A program made the translations under genes and the position numbers. DNA of 64,000 nucleotides from an uncultured Flavobacteriales bacterium (GTDB taxonomy: Bacteria; Bacteroidota; Bacteroidia; Flavobacteriales; Weeksellaceae), in the NCBI GenBank assembly GCA_937973555.1, contig CALJKL010000030.1:27163-91162 (forward strand), read 5' to 3'. The notes below the pieces were generated by a model, which saw only the letters and a list, made by a program, of their open reading frames with translations, was not told the DNA's origin and made no database searches. Shown here piece after piece: positions 49,961-58,247 of this stretch (position 1 is the stretch's first letter; each line of letters begins with the position of its first letter).

Positions 49961-51085
49961 ATGTCTGAAATTAAACTCAACAGCATTGCTGAAGCCATAG
50001 AAGACCTAAAAGCGGGTAAAGTAATTATTGTAGTAGATGATGAAAACCGCGAAAACGAAGGAGATTTTCTTTCTGCAGCGGAACTTACCACTCCAGAAAT
50101 CATCAACTTTATGACCATCCATGGACGTGGCCTTATCTGTACGCCACTTCCTGAAAAGCGTTGTGACGAATTGGGATTAGAAGCCATGGTTTCTAGAAGT
50201 ACAGACCCTAAAGAAACTGCTTTCACGGTTTCTATTGATTTATTGGGAGAAGGCGTTTCTACCGGAATTTCGGCAAGTGACCGTGCCAAAACCATTCTGG
50301 CTTTGATGGACGAAAAGACAAAACCAACAGACTTTATGCGTCCGGGACATATTTTTCCGCTTCGTGCTAAGACCGGTGGTGTATTGAAAAGAGCCGGACA
50401 CACCGAAGCAGCCATAGATCTCACCAAATTGGCCGGACTAAAAGAAGGGGGCGTAATTTGCGAAATCATGAATGAAGACGGTACCATGGCGAGATTGCCG
50501 GAATTGGTAGTATTGGCAAAAAAATTAGACCTTAAAATAGTTTCCATTGAAGACTTGATTCAATATCAACTGAAAAAAGGAGATTTAGTGCACGAAATAG
50601 AAAGCAGAACGGTACAAACCAAATTTGGAGAATTTGATTTTCATGCCTTCCAGGAAAAACATACTGATCAAATCCACTTTGCCTTAACCAAAGGATCTTG
50701 GGAAATAGATGAACCGGTTTTGGTAAGGGTACAGTCTTCAAGTGCCTATTTTGATGTATTGAGCAGATTGGTAAACGGAGAAAATCCTCAATTAGAGCGC
50801 ATTACTTCTATGATTAGTGCTGAAGGAAAAGGTGCTCTTGTTTTCATCAATAATGTATCCAATGCAGAACTGACGATGAGAAAGCTACAACAGTTCCTTA
50901 ACTATCAGGATGGGCAGGTAAAAAAGCCTAGTCTTTCTGCCAACTATATGGAATATGGCATCGGCATACAAATCCTAAAGAAATTAGGCATTACCCATTT
51001 TAGAGTTATCAGCCAAAACCCAGACCAAAAACCATTGGTAGGAGGCTATGGAGTAGAAATCACCGAAATGGTGAAACTTATTTAA
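49961..51085 (+). CDS. ribB: 3,4-dihydroxy-2-butanone-4-phosphate synthase with a degenerate GTP cyclohydrolase II-like domain
   Basis: A 374-residue protein. Residues 1-205 are a complete RibB domain (VIIVVDDENRENEGDFLSAA, FMTIHGRGLICTPL, RPGHIFPLRA, RAGHTEAAIDL) that makes the four-carbon unit of riboflavin from ribulose 5-phosphate. Residues ~210-374 align with GTP cyclohydrolase II, but the zinc ligands (Cys-x10-Cys-x-Cys) are missing: the segment reads VRVQSSSAYFDVLSRLVNG. The second activity is therefore unlikely here. A separate RibA would be expected elsewhere in the genome. Confidence 0.92.
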   Translation: MSEIKLNSIAEAIEDLKAGKVIIVVDDENRENEGDFLSAAELTTPEIINFMTIHGRGLICTPLPEKRCDELGLEAMVSRSTDPKETAFTVSIDLLGEGVSTGISASDRAKTILALMDEKTKPTDFMRPGHIFPLRAKTGGVLKRAGHTEAAIDLTKLAGLKEGGVICEIMNEDGTMARLPELVVLAKKLDLKIVSIEDLIQYQLKKGDLVHEIESRTVQTKFGEFDFHAFQEKHTDQIHFALTKGSWEIDEPVLVRVQSSSAYFDVLSRLVNGENPQLERITSMISAEGKGALVFINNVSNAELTMRKLQQFLNYQDGQVKKPSLSANYMEYGIGIQILKKLGITHFRVISQNPDQKPLVGGYGVEITEMVKLI

Positions 51086-51100
51086 TATAATTGAAAAGTA

Positions 51101-51484
51101 ATGAATGATAAGCGATTTAAAACTTTAGGGATTTACGCTATTATTATTTTCATGGCTATAAGTTGTGACAAGAAGTTTAATTCTGATGAATGGAAGAATA
51201 CCAATTTAGCTACTTTAGACAATGTTATTGATAAAAATAACAATAGAAATTTAATGATTAATGATTTAGTAGAAAGTAAATTATTAATTGGAAAAAACTC
51301 TAAAGAAATTAAAAGCTTACTTGGTAATGAATATATTAAAGATACTTTAAGACATACATATAGGTATGAAACTTATGAAGATTATGGAATGGATATTGAC
51401 CCTAAATACCTTAAAGGTCTAGAAGTTATTTTTAATAAAGATTCAACTGTTACCGAAGTAAAAATTTACGAAATAAAACGATAA
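51101..51484 (+). CDS. Predicted lipoprotein, hypothetical
   Basis: A 127-residue protein with a lipoprotein signal peptide (hydrophobic residues 8-21, lipobox AISC with Cys22). The C-terminal half (VESKLLIGKNSKEIKSLLG...YRYETY) resembles small BamE/SmpA-like folds, where a helix-loop region precedes beta strands, but this is weak. Strongly AT-rich coding, unlike ribB before it. Function not recognised. Confidence 0.65.
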   Translation: MNDKRFKTLGIYAIIIFMAISCDKKFNSDEWKNTNLATLDNVIDKNNNRNLMINDLVESKLLIGKNSKEIKSLLGNEYIKDTLRHTYRYETYEDYGMDIDPKYLKGLEVIFNKDSTVTEVKIYEIKR

Positions 51485-51513
51485 AAAAGCGGAGAACTAT
51501 TCTCCGCTTTTTT
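51483..51513 (+). terminator. Bidirectional terminator between the lipoprotein and SDR genes
   Basis: A 14-bp stem (AAAAAAGCGGAGAA / TTCTCCGCTTTTTT) with a 3-nt loop and T tracts on both strands. Confidence 0.9.
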
Positions 51514-51525
51514 TATTTTAAATTC

Positions 51526-52407
51526 TTAAGAATTCTTTTTGGCTTTAATCATCATTTCTAGCATATCCCACATTTCTTGAGGAATCTGCTCAAGCATGTT
51601 AAACTCACCTGCTCCCTGAAGCCATTCTCCGCCATCTATGGTCACTACCTCGCCATTAATGTAGGCAGAGAAGTCAGAAACCAAATAAGCCGCTAAATTG
51701 GCTAATTCCTGATGTTCTCCTACTCTTCTAAGTGGTACTTTTTTTCTCATGTCAAATTTTTCGGCCAAATCTCCCGGCAATAATCTTTCCCAAGCTCCTT
51801 TGGTAGGGAATGGTCCCGGCGCAATGGCATTAAACCTGATATTGTATTTTGCCCATTCTACCGCCAAACTTCTCGTCATGGCTAACACTCCTGCTTTGGC
51901 ACAGGCAGAAGGCACCACGTAGGCAGAACCCGTCCAAGAATAAGTAGTCACGATATTGAGTACCGTTCCTGGAATTTTATTGTCAATCCAATATTTGCCA
52001 ATAGAAAGCGTACAATTCTTGGTTCCCTTCAGCACAATATCCAAAATAGAATCAAATGCAGAATGCGTTAATCTTTCTGTTGGGGAGATAAAATTTCCAG
52101 CGGCATTGTTCAACAAAATATCGATTCTGCCAAATTCTTTAATGGCTGCCTCTTTCATGGCTTCTACCTCATCCCAGTTTCTGACATCACAACTCACACA
52201 CAAAACTTTTCCACCGGTTTCGGCTTCCAATTCGGCTGCTGTGGCCTGTAATTTTTCTAAATTTCTAGAGGTAATTACAACTTTGGCTCCCAATTGTAGG
52301 AAATATTTGGTCATGGCTTTTCCCAAACCACTTCCACCTCCAGTAACTATGGCTACTTTATCTTTTAATGCGTCATCTTTCAGCATTGGTTGTGTATAGG
52401 CATTCAT
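51526..52407 (-). CDS. SDR family oxidoreductase, 2,4-dienoyl-CoA reductase-like
   Basis: A 293-residue NAD(P)-dependent short-chain dehydrogenase. Cofactor motif VTGGGSGLGKAM near residues 21-32 and LLNNAAGNF near 98. The active site reads YVVPSACAKAGV, with Ser where ordinary SDRs have Tyr before the Lys; this same arrangement is found in mitochondrial-type 2,4-dienoyl-CoA reductases, as are the following RFNAIAPGPFPTKGAW and DGGEWLQGAGEFN. A role in unsaturated fatty-acid degradation is likely. It is the only minus-strand gene in the 43-52 kb block. Confidence 0.85.
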   Translation of the reverse strand: MNAYTQPMLKDDALKDKVAIVTGGGSGLGKAMTKYFLQLGAKVVITSRNLEKLQATAAELEAETGGKVLCVSCDVRNWDEVEAMKEAAIKEFGRIDILLNNAAGNFISPTERLTHSAFDSILDIVLKGTKNCTLSIGKYWIDNKIPGTVLNIVTTYSWTGSAYVVPSACAKAGVLAMTRSLAVEWAKYNIRFNAIAPGPFPTKGAWERLLPGDLAEKFDMRKKVPLRRVGEHQELANLAAYLVSDFSAYINGEVVTIDGGEWLQGAGEFNMLEQIPQEMWDMLEMMIKAKKNS

Positions 52408-52506
52408 TGTTCTTAAATTTTATGTTTTGATAAAGGTAAGGAAATATCTTTTGTAGAAAGTAAAATCTATTATGTTGTAACTATTAATTTATGAACAAAT
52501 TAAACG

Positions 52507-52544
52507 GAAAAAAAAGCCCAAAAAGGAAATCCTTTTTGGGCTTT
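52507..52544 (-). terminator. Terminator of the tRNA-Thr(GGT) end of the cluster
   Basis: AAAGCCCAAAAAGG / CCTTTTTGGGCTTT with a 4-nt loop, then an eight-T run on the minus strand. Confidence 0.9.
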
Positions 52545-52551
52545 AATGGAG

Positions 52552-52623
52552 AGCCAACTATGAGATTTGAACTCACGACCTCTTCCTTACCAAGGAAGCG
52601 CTCTACCCCTGAGCTAAGTCGGC
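52552..52623 (-). tRNA. tRNA-Thr (anticodon GGT)
   Basis: Acceptor GCCGACT / AGTTGGC, anticodon stem-loop CTTCC-TTGGTAA-GGAAG giving GGU, T-loop GTTCAAATC, discriminator U; 72 nt. Last of four tRNAs on the minus strand. Confidence 0.95.
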
Positions 52624-52627
52624 TGAT

Positions 52628-52663
52628 AAAAAAAATCACATACCGTTTTGGATGTGATTTTTT
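52628..52663 (-). terminator. Hairpin between tRNA-Gly and tRNA-Thr
   Basis: AAAAATCACAT / ATGTGATTTTT, followed by T8 on the minus strand. It would terminate or process the tRNA precursor before the last tRNA. Confidence 0.7.
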
Positions 52664-52667
52664 ATAG

Positions 52668-52740
52668 AGCGGAAGACGGGGGTCGAACCCGCGACATTCA
52701 GCTTGGAAGGCTGACGCTCTACCAACTGAGCTACTTCCGC
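52668..52740 (-). tRNA. tRNA-Gly (anticodon TCC)
   Basis: Acceptor GCGGAAG / CTTCCGC, anticodon loop CTTCCAA giving UCC, T-loop GGTTCGACCC, discriminator U; 73 nt. Confidence 0.95.
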
Positions 52741-52808
52741 AATTGTGTTGGTAAACGGTTTGCAAATTTAATTAAAAAATTATTTTTTTGCAAATTTATT
52801 TATACATG

Positions 52809-52891
52809 TGGGGAGAGCAGGATTCGAACCTGCGAAGTCGTAAGACAGCAGAGTTACAGTCTGATCCATTTGGCCACTCTGGAATCTCCCC
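52809..52891 (-). tRNA. tRNA-Tyr (anticodon GTA)
   Basis: Acceptor GGGGAGA / TCTCCCC, anticodon loop CTGTAAC giving GUA, long class II variable arm (TGTCTTACGACTTCG region), discriminator A; 83 nt. Confidence 0.95.
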
Positions 52892-52910
52892 TACAGTATA
52901 AATAATTAAG

Positions 52911-52984
52911 AGCCTCCAGAGGGATTCGAACCCACGACCCCGAGATTACAAATCACGTGCTCTGGCCAACTGAGCTATGGAGGC
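52911..52984 (-). tRNA. tRNA-Thr (anticodon TGT)
   Basis: Acceptor GCCTCCA / TGGAGGC, anticodon loop TTTGTAA giving UGU, T-loop GGTTCGAATCC, discriminator U; 74 nt. The anticodon stem carries one T-T mismatch. First tRNA of the cluster. Confidence 0.93.
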
Positions 52985-53021
52985 AAAATTTCAAAAGAAC
53001 TCCTATTCCTTTTTGCGAGTG

Positions 53022-53054
53022 CAAATATAAGGTAGTTTTTTTGAAATTCACAAA
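53022..53054 (-). promoter_or_regulatory. Promoter of the Thr-Tyr-Gly-Thr tRNA cluster
   Basis: TATATTTG (53022-53029, minus) with TTTG at 53051-53054 after a 21-nt spacer, 37 nt before the first tRNA. Confidence 0.7.
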
Positions 53055-53083
53055 TTATTTACAAAAAAAATCTGATTATTTTT

Positions 53084-53374
53084 TTATGCCAATTCTTTTT
53101 TCTTGATTAACAGTTTCTTAGCTGTATCATAACATTGGTCTATACTTTCTTCAAAACTGGCACAGGTTTTCTTTACTACTATATCATCCCCTGGAATGCT
53201 TAGTTTTACTTCTGCTGTTTTGTTTTCTTTATTAGATGTATTTTCAACCTTTAGAAATACTTGACAATCATGGATTTTATCGTAAAAGGTATTGAGTTTT
53301 GTTAATTTTTTTTGTAAATAATCTTCTAGCGGTGCATGAGGAGTTAATCCCATGGCTTGAACTGTGATTTTCAT
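53084..53374 (-). CDS. hpf: Ribosome hibernation promoting factor (short HPF/RaiA)
   Basis: A 96-residue short-form HPF/RaiA protein that binds the 30S decoding region in stationary phase. KITVQAMGLTPHAPLEDYLQ, KIHDCQVFLKVEN, and a Lys-rich C-terminal helix (CYDTAKKLLIKKKEL). The long-form dimerisation domain is absent. It sits between the recombinase gene and the tRNA cluster, a conserved Bacteroidetes order. Confidence 0.92.
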   Translation of the reverse strand: MKITVQAMGLTPHAPLEDYLQKKLTKLNTFYDKIHDCQVFLKVENTSNKENKTAEVKLSIPGDDIVVKKTCASFEESIDQCYDTAKKLLIKKKELA

Positions 53375-53410
53375 AACGATAAATTTTTAAAAATTGTTAG
53401 TAAGGAAAAA

Positions 53411-54301
53411 CTATTCTTCATCATCTTTTTTAATGGCTCTGGGATGAGCCCGATTAAAAACTTTTTTTAACTGTTCTATATTGCCACTGGTATAAACCTG
53501 CGTAGAGGCTAAACTAGAATGGCCCAATATCTTCTTTACTTTAGAAATTTCCGCCCCGTGGTTTAAGACATGAGTGGCAAAACTATGTCTTAAAATATGA
53601 GGACTCTTTTTCTCTTTAGAAGTTACTATACTAAGGTAACGATTCACAATTGAATAGACAAACTTTTCAGATATTTTTTTTCCATTCTCTCGAACGAAAA
53701 AATAAGTTCCGGAAACTTCATTTACAGGTCTTTCTTCCTTATATTTTTGAAGATCTTGTGCTAAAATAGACGAGATAGGTACTACACGTTCTTTATTGCC
53801 TTTACCTTTGATGCGGATTTCGGATGTAGAAAAATCCACGTTTTCCGCAAGCAAATTGCATAATTCCGCTCTCCTCATACCCGTCTGATAGAGAGTTTCT
53901 ATAATGAGTCTTTCAAGCACAAGATCTTTGTCGTTTTCTAAAACTTCTGCTAAATCCATCATTTCTTCTTCTGACATAGGAATTTGCTTTTCGGCGAAAA
54001 ATTTTAATGATGGAATGGTCTCCATTGGAGAAATGGTAATTTCCTGAATTTTCAGTAAAAACAAGTAAAAACTCCTTAGAGAAGACAGTTTTCTATTAAT
54101 GCTGCGCTTATGAATCTGTTTTTCAGAAAGTTGTGCCATGAAATTACGAATCACCTTTTTATCAGCTTTTCTAAGATCTGAAGTCCCTTCTGTATCTGAA
54201 ACAAAAAGCAGAAAGTCTTCTAAATCTTTTCTGTAACTGATAATGGTGTTTTCAGAATAACGTTTTTCTATGGAAATATAATCGAGAAACTTATTTATCA
54301 T
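53411..54301 (-). CDS. Tyrosine recombinase, XerC/XerD type
   Basis: A 296-residue site-specific recombinase, probably resolving chromosome dimers at dif. The N-terminal SAM-like core-binding domain (FLDYISIEKRYSENTIISYR) is followed by the catalytic domain with Arg in YQTGMRRAEL, HILRHSFATH, the later His in KKILGHSSLASTQ and nucleophile Tyr in TQVYTSG. ATG 54301 is used because the longer GTG frame adds residues foreign to the family. Chromosomal housekeeping context (rpsU, hpf) argues against a mobile-element integrase; XerC versus XerD is not decided. Confidence 0.9.
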   Translation of the reverse strand: MINKFLDYISIEKRYSENTIISYRKDLEDFLLFVSDTEGTSDLRKADKKVIRNFMAQLSEKQIHKRSINRKLSSLRSFYLFLLKIQEITISPMETIPSLKFFAEKQIPMSEEEMMDLAEVLENDKDLVLERLIIETLYQTGMRRAELCNLLAENVDFSTSEIRIKGKGNKERVVPISSILAQDLQKYKEERPVNEVSGTYFFVRENGKKISEKFVYSIVNRYLSIVTSKEKKSPHILRHSFATHVLNHGAEISKVKKILGHSSLASTQVYTSGNIEQLKKVFNRAHPRAIKKDDEE

Positions 54302-54321
54302 AACAAGATGTATTCTGTAAA

Positions 54322-54365
54322 AAACAAAAATCACTTCTCAAATATAATCATTTGAGAAGTGATTT
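54322..54365 (-). terminator. Terminator of rpsU
   Basis: A 16-bp perfect stem (AAATCACTTCTCAAAT and complement) with a T-rich tail on the minus strand, 26 bp after the rpsU stop. Confidence 0.88.
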
Positions 54366-54390
54366 AAAATATTTTATAAAGAAAAATGGC

Positions 54391-54588
54391 TTAAGCCTGC
54401 TCTTCTTTGCTAAATTCTCTTTGTTTGTGAGCTGCTTTTAACTTAGCTTGTCTAAGGGTTACAGAAGGTTTAATAAACTGTTGTCTAGATCTTAACGCTC
54501 TTACAACGCCAGTTTTATCAAATTTTCTTTTGTACTTTTTAAGTGCTCTGTCGATAGACTCTCCGTCTTTTACTGGAATTATTAACAT
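54391..54588 (-). CDS. rpsU: 30S ribosomal protein S21
   Basis: A 65-residue basic protein: MLIIPVKDGESIDRALKKYK, then the basic helix KFDKTGVVRALRSRQQF and KPSVTLRQAK. S21 is small-subunit and takes part in mRNA selection; in Bacteroidetes it is linked to occlusion of the anti-SD, which fits the scarcity of SD sequences here. Head of the conserved cluster; own promoter and terminator. Confidence 0.97.
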   Translation of the reverse strand: MLIIPVKDGESIDRALKKYKRKFDKTGVVRALRSRQQFIKPSVTLRQAKLKAAHKQREFSKEEQA

Positions 54589-54611
54589 ATATTACATCTC
54601 ATTTTGGACTG

Positions 54612-54619
54612 CAAAAGTA
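54612..54619 (-). promoter_or_regulatory. Promoter -7 box of rpsU
   Basis: TACTTTTG on the minus strand, 23 nt before ATG 54588. Confidence 0.6.
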
Positions 54620-54654
54620 GGCATTATTTTTGAAATCACAAAAATTTTTAAAAA

Positions 54655-56406
54655 TTAAATAATTTCTTTTGTCAATTGCGCTTTATATAGATTAGCATAG
54701 AACCCGTCTTTTGCCAGCAACTCTGCATGCCTGCCCTCTTCTACTATTATTCCGGCGTCCATTACCAAAATTTTATCTGCATTTTCTATAGTAGAAAGCC
54801 TGTGAGCAATAATGATGGACGTCCTGTTTTGTGTAATTTTTTCGGTTGCTTTTTGTATTAATTTTTCACTTTCAGGGTCTATAGAAGAAGTGGCCTCATC
54901 CAAAATAAGGATTTTAGGATCAGAAAGATAAGCCCTTAAAAAAGACAACAATTGTCTTTGCCCCAAAGAAATACTGCTTCCTCTTTCACTGACCACAAAA
55001 TCATATCCACCAGGAAGTTTTTCTATAAATTCATCTACCTCTATTTCTTGCGCTACTTTCTTAATGCGTTCCAAAGGAATATTTTCACCCATTGTAAGAT
55101 TCTCATATATACTTCCATGGAAAAGAAAAACATCCTGCAATACAACACCCACTTTACTTCGCAAATCGAAGAGATCATAATCTCTTAAATCAACATCATC
55201 CAAAAGAATTTTTCCTGAATTAATATCATAAAATCTTGTGATTAATTGAATGATGGTAGACTTCCCAGCACCTGTAGCGCCCACAATGGCAACGGTTTCA
55301 CCTGGCCTCACTTTGAAATCTACACCTTTTAGCACTTCTTGCTTTTCGTCATAGGAAAACCTTACGTCTTTAAATTCTATCTTTCCTTCAATATGGTCTT
55401 TTTTGATAGTGCCGGCATTCGGCATGGCATTGTCTTCGTCCATTACGCCTAAAACTCTTTCCGCTCCCACCAAACCTCTTTGGATATTGTTGAAACGGTC
55501 TGCAATCTGACGAAGCGGACGAATGAGCATGTTGATGTAAGAGATAAATGCAATAACCTGTCCCGGAGAAATATCTCTTGCCGTCAAAGCACTATACCCC
55601 GCTACAAAAAGGATCAATCCTATAAATACCGAAGAAATCAATTCTACCACAGGGAAAAACAATGAGAAATAGAAAACGGTTTTCAAAAGGGCACCACGCA
55701 AACTGATGTTGATTTCATCAAATTTTTTGTATTCTGCATTCTGTCTGTTAAAAACCTGAATCAACGACATTCCAGAAAGTCTTTCCTGAACGAAACTATT
55801 CTGAGTGGATGTCCATGCCCTTTCATCACCAAAAGCCTTTTTTAGTTTTTTCTGAAAAAACCTTGTAATGACAAGCATTATTGGCAAAATAGATAAGGAT
55901 ATATAACTTAATTCTATATTCACCTTGAACATAGCCACCAAAACAAAAACCACCTTCAAAATATCTCCAAAAACCATCAGAAAACCATCTGTGTATACGG
56001 TAGCAATGGTTTCTACATCTCCTACAGCTCTTGTTACCAAGTTACCAATTGCAGTCTTATCAAAAAAGGAAGTTTTAAAATAAATCAGCTTATGATAGAG
56101 CCTTTCTCTAATATCTCTGATTACATTTTGGGCAATATAATTGGAAAGGAAAACCAAAAAGAAATTGAGCACAGTTTCTGCCACCACTAAAGCAAAAAGG
56201 ATATAAGTATGTTTTATCAAAAGACTTCTGTCTTTGAGTTTTACAATATCTATATCTACAATTTGTTGTGTAAGGATGGGTCTATAAACAGAAACCAATG
56301 CCAAAACAATAGAAATAATAAGAGCGAGGATAAACCATGTCCTAAATTTCATACCGATGAAGAACAGTCTTTTAATAATATTTCCTGTTGTTTTGTTCTT
56401 GTCCAT
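54655..56406 (-). CDS. ABC exporter (fused permease and ATPase), MsbA/multidrug type
   Basis: A 583-residue half-transporter. Six membrane helices (residues ~20-320) are followed by the ATPase domain: Walker A GATGAGKST near residue 375, Q-loop VLQDVFLF, signature ISLGQRQLL (near 485), Walker B ILILDEATSSID near 505 and the H-loop AHRLSTI. It works as a dimer, exporting lipids or drugs; the substrate is not evident. It lies 25 bp after truA on the same strand. Confidence 0.92.
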   Translation of the reverse strand: MDKNKTTGNIIKRLFFIGMKFRTWFILALIISIVLALVSVYRPILTQQIVDIDIVKLKDRSLLIKHTYILFALVVAETVLNFFLVFLSNYIAQNVIRDIRERLYHKLIYFKTSFFDKTAIGNLVTRAVGDVETIATVYTDGFLMVFGDILKVVFVLVAMFKVNIELSYISLSILPIMLVITRFFQKKLKKAFGDERAWTSTQNSFVQERLSGMSLIQVFNRQNAEYKKFDEINISLRGALLKTVFYFSLFFPVVELISSVFIGLILFVAGYSALTARDISPGQVIAFISYINMLIRPLRQIADRFNNIQRGLVGAERVLGVMDEDNAMPNAGTIKKDHIEGKIEFKDVRFSYDEKQEVLKGVDFKVRPGETVAIVGATGAGKSTIIQLITRFYDINSGKILLDDVDLRDYDLFDLRSKVGVVLQDVFLFHGSIYENLTMGENIPLERIKKVAQEIEVDEFIEKLPGGYDFVVSERGSSISLGQRQLLSFLRAYLSDPKILILDEATSSIDPESEKLIQKATEKITQNRTSIIIAHRLSTIENADKILVMDAGIIVEEGRHAELLAKDGFYANLYKAQLTKEII

Positions 56407-56431
56407 ATTTAATCTGTCTATTCTTTATTTA

Positions 56432-57163
56432 TTAAAACTCATATCCTACATCTACCAAAAACAAGGCATGTGCCGGAGCAGAACTTCCTGCCACTCCTCT
56501 ATCCTTTGCCTCTATTATCTTTCGCAGATCAGAAGGTTGAAGTTTTCCGCTGCCTATTTCTACCATAGTTCCTACAATGGCTCGCACCATATTCCTCAGG
56601 AAACGGTCTGCAGAGATGGTAAATTTAAGTTCATTTCCAATCTTTTCCCAATGGGCATGATAGATTTTACAAATATTGGTTTTATTGTCACCTCCCACTT
56701 TGGAAAAACTTCCGAAATCCTCATATTCAAAAAGAATTTTACAAGCCTCATTCATTTTTTCTACATCCAAAGATCTTCTCCAATGTTGCCAAGCAAAATT
56801 TTCTGAAAATGGATTTTTCTCCAAAGAAATATAGTATTCATAGGTTCTATGCGTGGCAGAAAAACGGGCATGAAAATTATCCTTCACCTCAAAAATTCTT
56901 TTCACACCAATGCTTGGAGACAAAAAAGAATTGAGTTGGTATACCAAATTTTCCGAAACTTCTGATTCAACATCAAAATGCGCGAACATCTTTTTAGCAT
57001 GTACGCCTGTATCTGTCCTCCCCGCACCGGTGGTTTTGATTTCGGTCCTCAAAATTGTAGAAAGGGCTTTTTCTAATTCTTCCTGAACAGAAATTTCGTT
57101 CGGCTGAATCTGATAGCCGAAAAACGAAGAACCATTGTAAGAAAACTCTATGAAGTAGCGCAA
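56432..57163 (-). CDS. truA: tRNA pseudouridine(38-40) synthase
   Basis: A 243-residue enzyme that forms pseudouridine at positions 38-40 of the tRNA anticodon arm. It starts RYFIEFSYNGSSFFGYQIQ, has the catalytic Asp in AGRTDTGVHAKKMFAHFDVE near residue 51, and RTYEYYI. The start is TTG at 57163; no ATG precedes the conserved N-terminus. Divergent from the metallophosphoesterase gene. Confidence 0.95.
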   Translation of the reverse strand: MRYFIEFSYNGSSFFGYQIQPNEISVQEELEKALSTILRTEIKTTGAGRTDTGVHAKKMFAHFDVESEVSENLVYQLNSFLSPSIGVKRIFEVKDNFHARFSATHRTYEYYISLEKNPFSENFAWQHWRRSLDVEKMNEACKILFEYEDFGSFSKVGGDNKTNICKIYHAHWEKIGNELKFTISADRFLRNMVRAIVGTMVEIGSGKLQPSDLRKIIEAKDRGVAGSSAPAHALFLVDVGYEF

Positions 57164-57169
57164 TTTTTA

Positions 57170-57177
57170 TATTTTTG
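57170..57177 (+). promoter_or_regulatory. Promoter -7 box of the metallophosphoesterase
   Basis: TATTTTTG. The in-frame TTG at 57175 lies inside this box, so translation must start further down, at TTG 57205. Confidence 0.6.
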
Positions 57178-57204
57178 TGGAATTCAACTACAAAAATACA
57201 TTTT

Positions 57205-57699
57205 TTGAAAAGAATCCTTCTACTTTCGGACACACATTCTTACATGGATGATAGAATTTTGGAATATGCCCAAAATGCTGATGAAGTTTGGCATGCCGGA
57301 GACTTTGGAAATATAGAAGTGATAGAAAGTTTAGAAAAAACAGGTAAATTAAGAGGTGTTTATGGCAATATAGACGAAGCCAAAATACGGGCAGAATTTC
57401 CCGAAATCAATATTTTTGAATGCGAAAATGTAAAAGTTTTCATGATTCACATCGGTGGCTATCCCAATAGATATGCACCAAAGGTAAAGCAACTATTGAA
57501 AGACGAAAAGCCACAAATTTTTATTTCCGGGCATTCTCACATTTTGAAAGTGATGTTTGATAAAGAGCTGAACTTATTGCACCTCAATCCTAGCGCAGCC
57601 GGAAAACAGGGTTGGCACAAGATGAGAACTATGCTTCGGTTCGAAATCAATAGAGATAAAATTGAGAATCTGGAGGTTATAGAATTGGGAATCAAGTAA
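57205..57699 (+). CDS. YfcE/MJ0936 family metallophosphodiesterase
   Basis: A 164-residue protein with the calcineurin-like metal motifs: LLSDTHS near residue 6, HAGDFGN near 33, YGNID and ISGHSHI near 112. Members of this group hydrolyse phosphodiesters; the natural substrate is unknown. TTG 57205 gives the family N-terminus KRILLLSDTHS; the longer frame starts inside the promoter. The Smr gene follows at 16 bp. Confidence 0.88.
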   Translation: MKRILLLSDTHSYMDDRILEYAQNADEVWHAGDFGNIEVIESLEKTGKLRGVYGNIDEAKIRAEFPEINIFECENVKVFMIHIGGYPNRYAPKVKQLLKDEKPQIFISGHSHILKVMFDKELNLLHLNPSAAGKQGWHKMRTMLRFEINRDKIENLEVIELGIK

Positions 57700-57715
57700 T
57701 AAACAATTAGAGACG

Positions 57716-58210
57716 GTGAAAATAGGCGATTTGGTTTCGGTATTGGATGAAGATTTGAAAGGAAAAATTATTTCTTTTAAAGGGAACGATGTGACCATAG
57801 AAGACGAACACGGCTTTCACCACACTCTAGACGAAGGTAAAATTGTTCCTCAAAACAGAGAGATTTACGATGCTTTTTCTGCCTCTCCTAAAAAAGAGCA
57901 GACCTCAAAACTTTCCAAAAAAAATCAAAACACTCCCCAATCTATTGATTTGCATTTTGAAAGGTTGGTGAAAAATCCACAAGATTATGATGCCTGGGAA
58001 AGATTGATGATTCAGCGCGAAAAACTGATTGAAAAGTTGGAATTCTGTAAGGCAAATAACCTCAAAAAACTCAATATTATCCATGGAATAGGAGATGGTG
58101 TTTTACAGAAAATGGTGCATGAAGTACTGCAGGGTTTCGCCGGAATAGAATATGATGATCACGATTTTTTCTATCATAGCACGGGAAATGTAGAAGTTGT
58201 CTTTTTGTAG
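57716..58210 (+). CDS. Smr domain protein (DUF2027-like N-terminus)
   Basis: A 164-residue protein. The N-terminal ~45 residues form a small beta domain (KIGDLVSVLDEDLKGKI). The C-terminal Smr domain begins SIDLHFERLV near residue 75 and ends with the nuclease-like loop NIIHGIGDGVLQKMV near 121. It is a shorter form of the DUF2027/Smr family of Bacteroidetes. Smr domains act in DNA recombination or, in ribosome rescue, mRNA cleavage. Start codon GTG at 57716. Confidence 0.85.
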   Translation: MKIGDLVSVLDEDLKGKIISFKGNDVTIEDEHGFHHTLDEGKIVPQNREIYDAFSASPKKEQTSKLSKKNQNTPQSIDLHFERLVKNPQDYDAWERLMIQREKLIEKLEFCKANNLKKLNIIHGIGDGVLQKMVHEVLQGFAGIEYDDHDFFYHSTGNVEVVFL

Positions 58211-58221
58211 AATTATTTCGT

Positions 58222-58229
58222 TAAATTTG
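58222..58229 (+). promoter_or_regulatory. Promoter -7 box of the DUF3822 gene
   Basis: TAAATTTG, 18 nt before ATG 58248. Confidence 0.55.
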
Positions 58230-58247
58230 CAGCCAATAATTAAATCA

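Noticed and set aside
51526..52407. Missing SDR catalytic Tyr as a sign of an inactive enzyme
   Set aside because: The same Ser arrangement occurs in active 2,4-dienoyl-CoA reductases, whose other motifs also match, so it is a subfamily feature.
53411..54301. Tyrosine recombinase as evidence of a mobile element or integron
   Set aside because: The gene sits in the conserved rpsU-recombinase-hpf-tRNA order with normal composition and no attachment repeats, which fits a housekeeping Xer protein.
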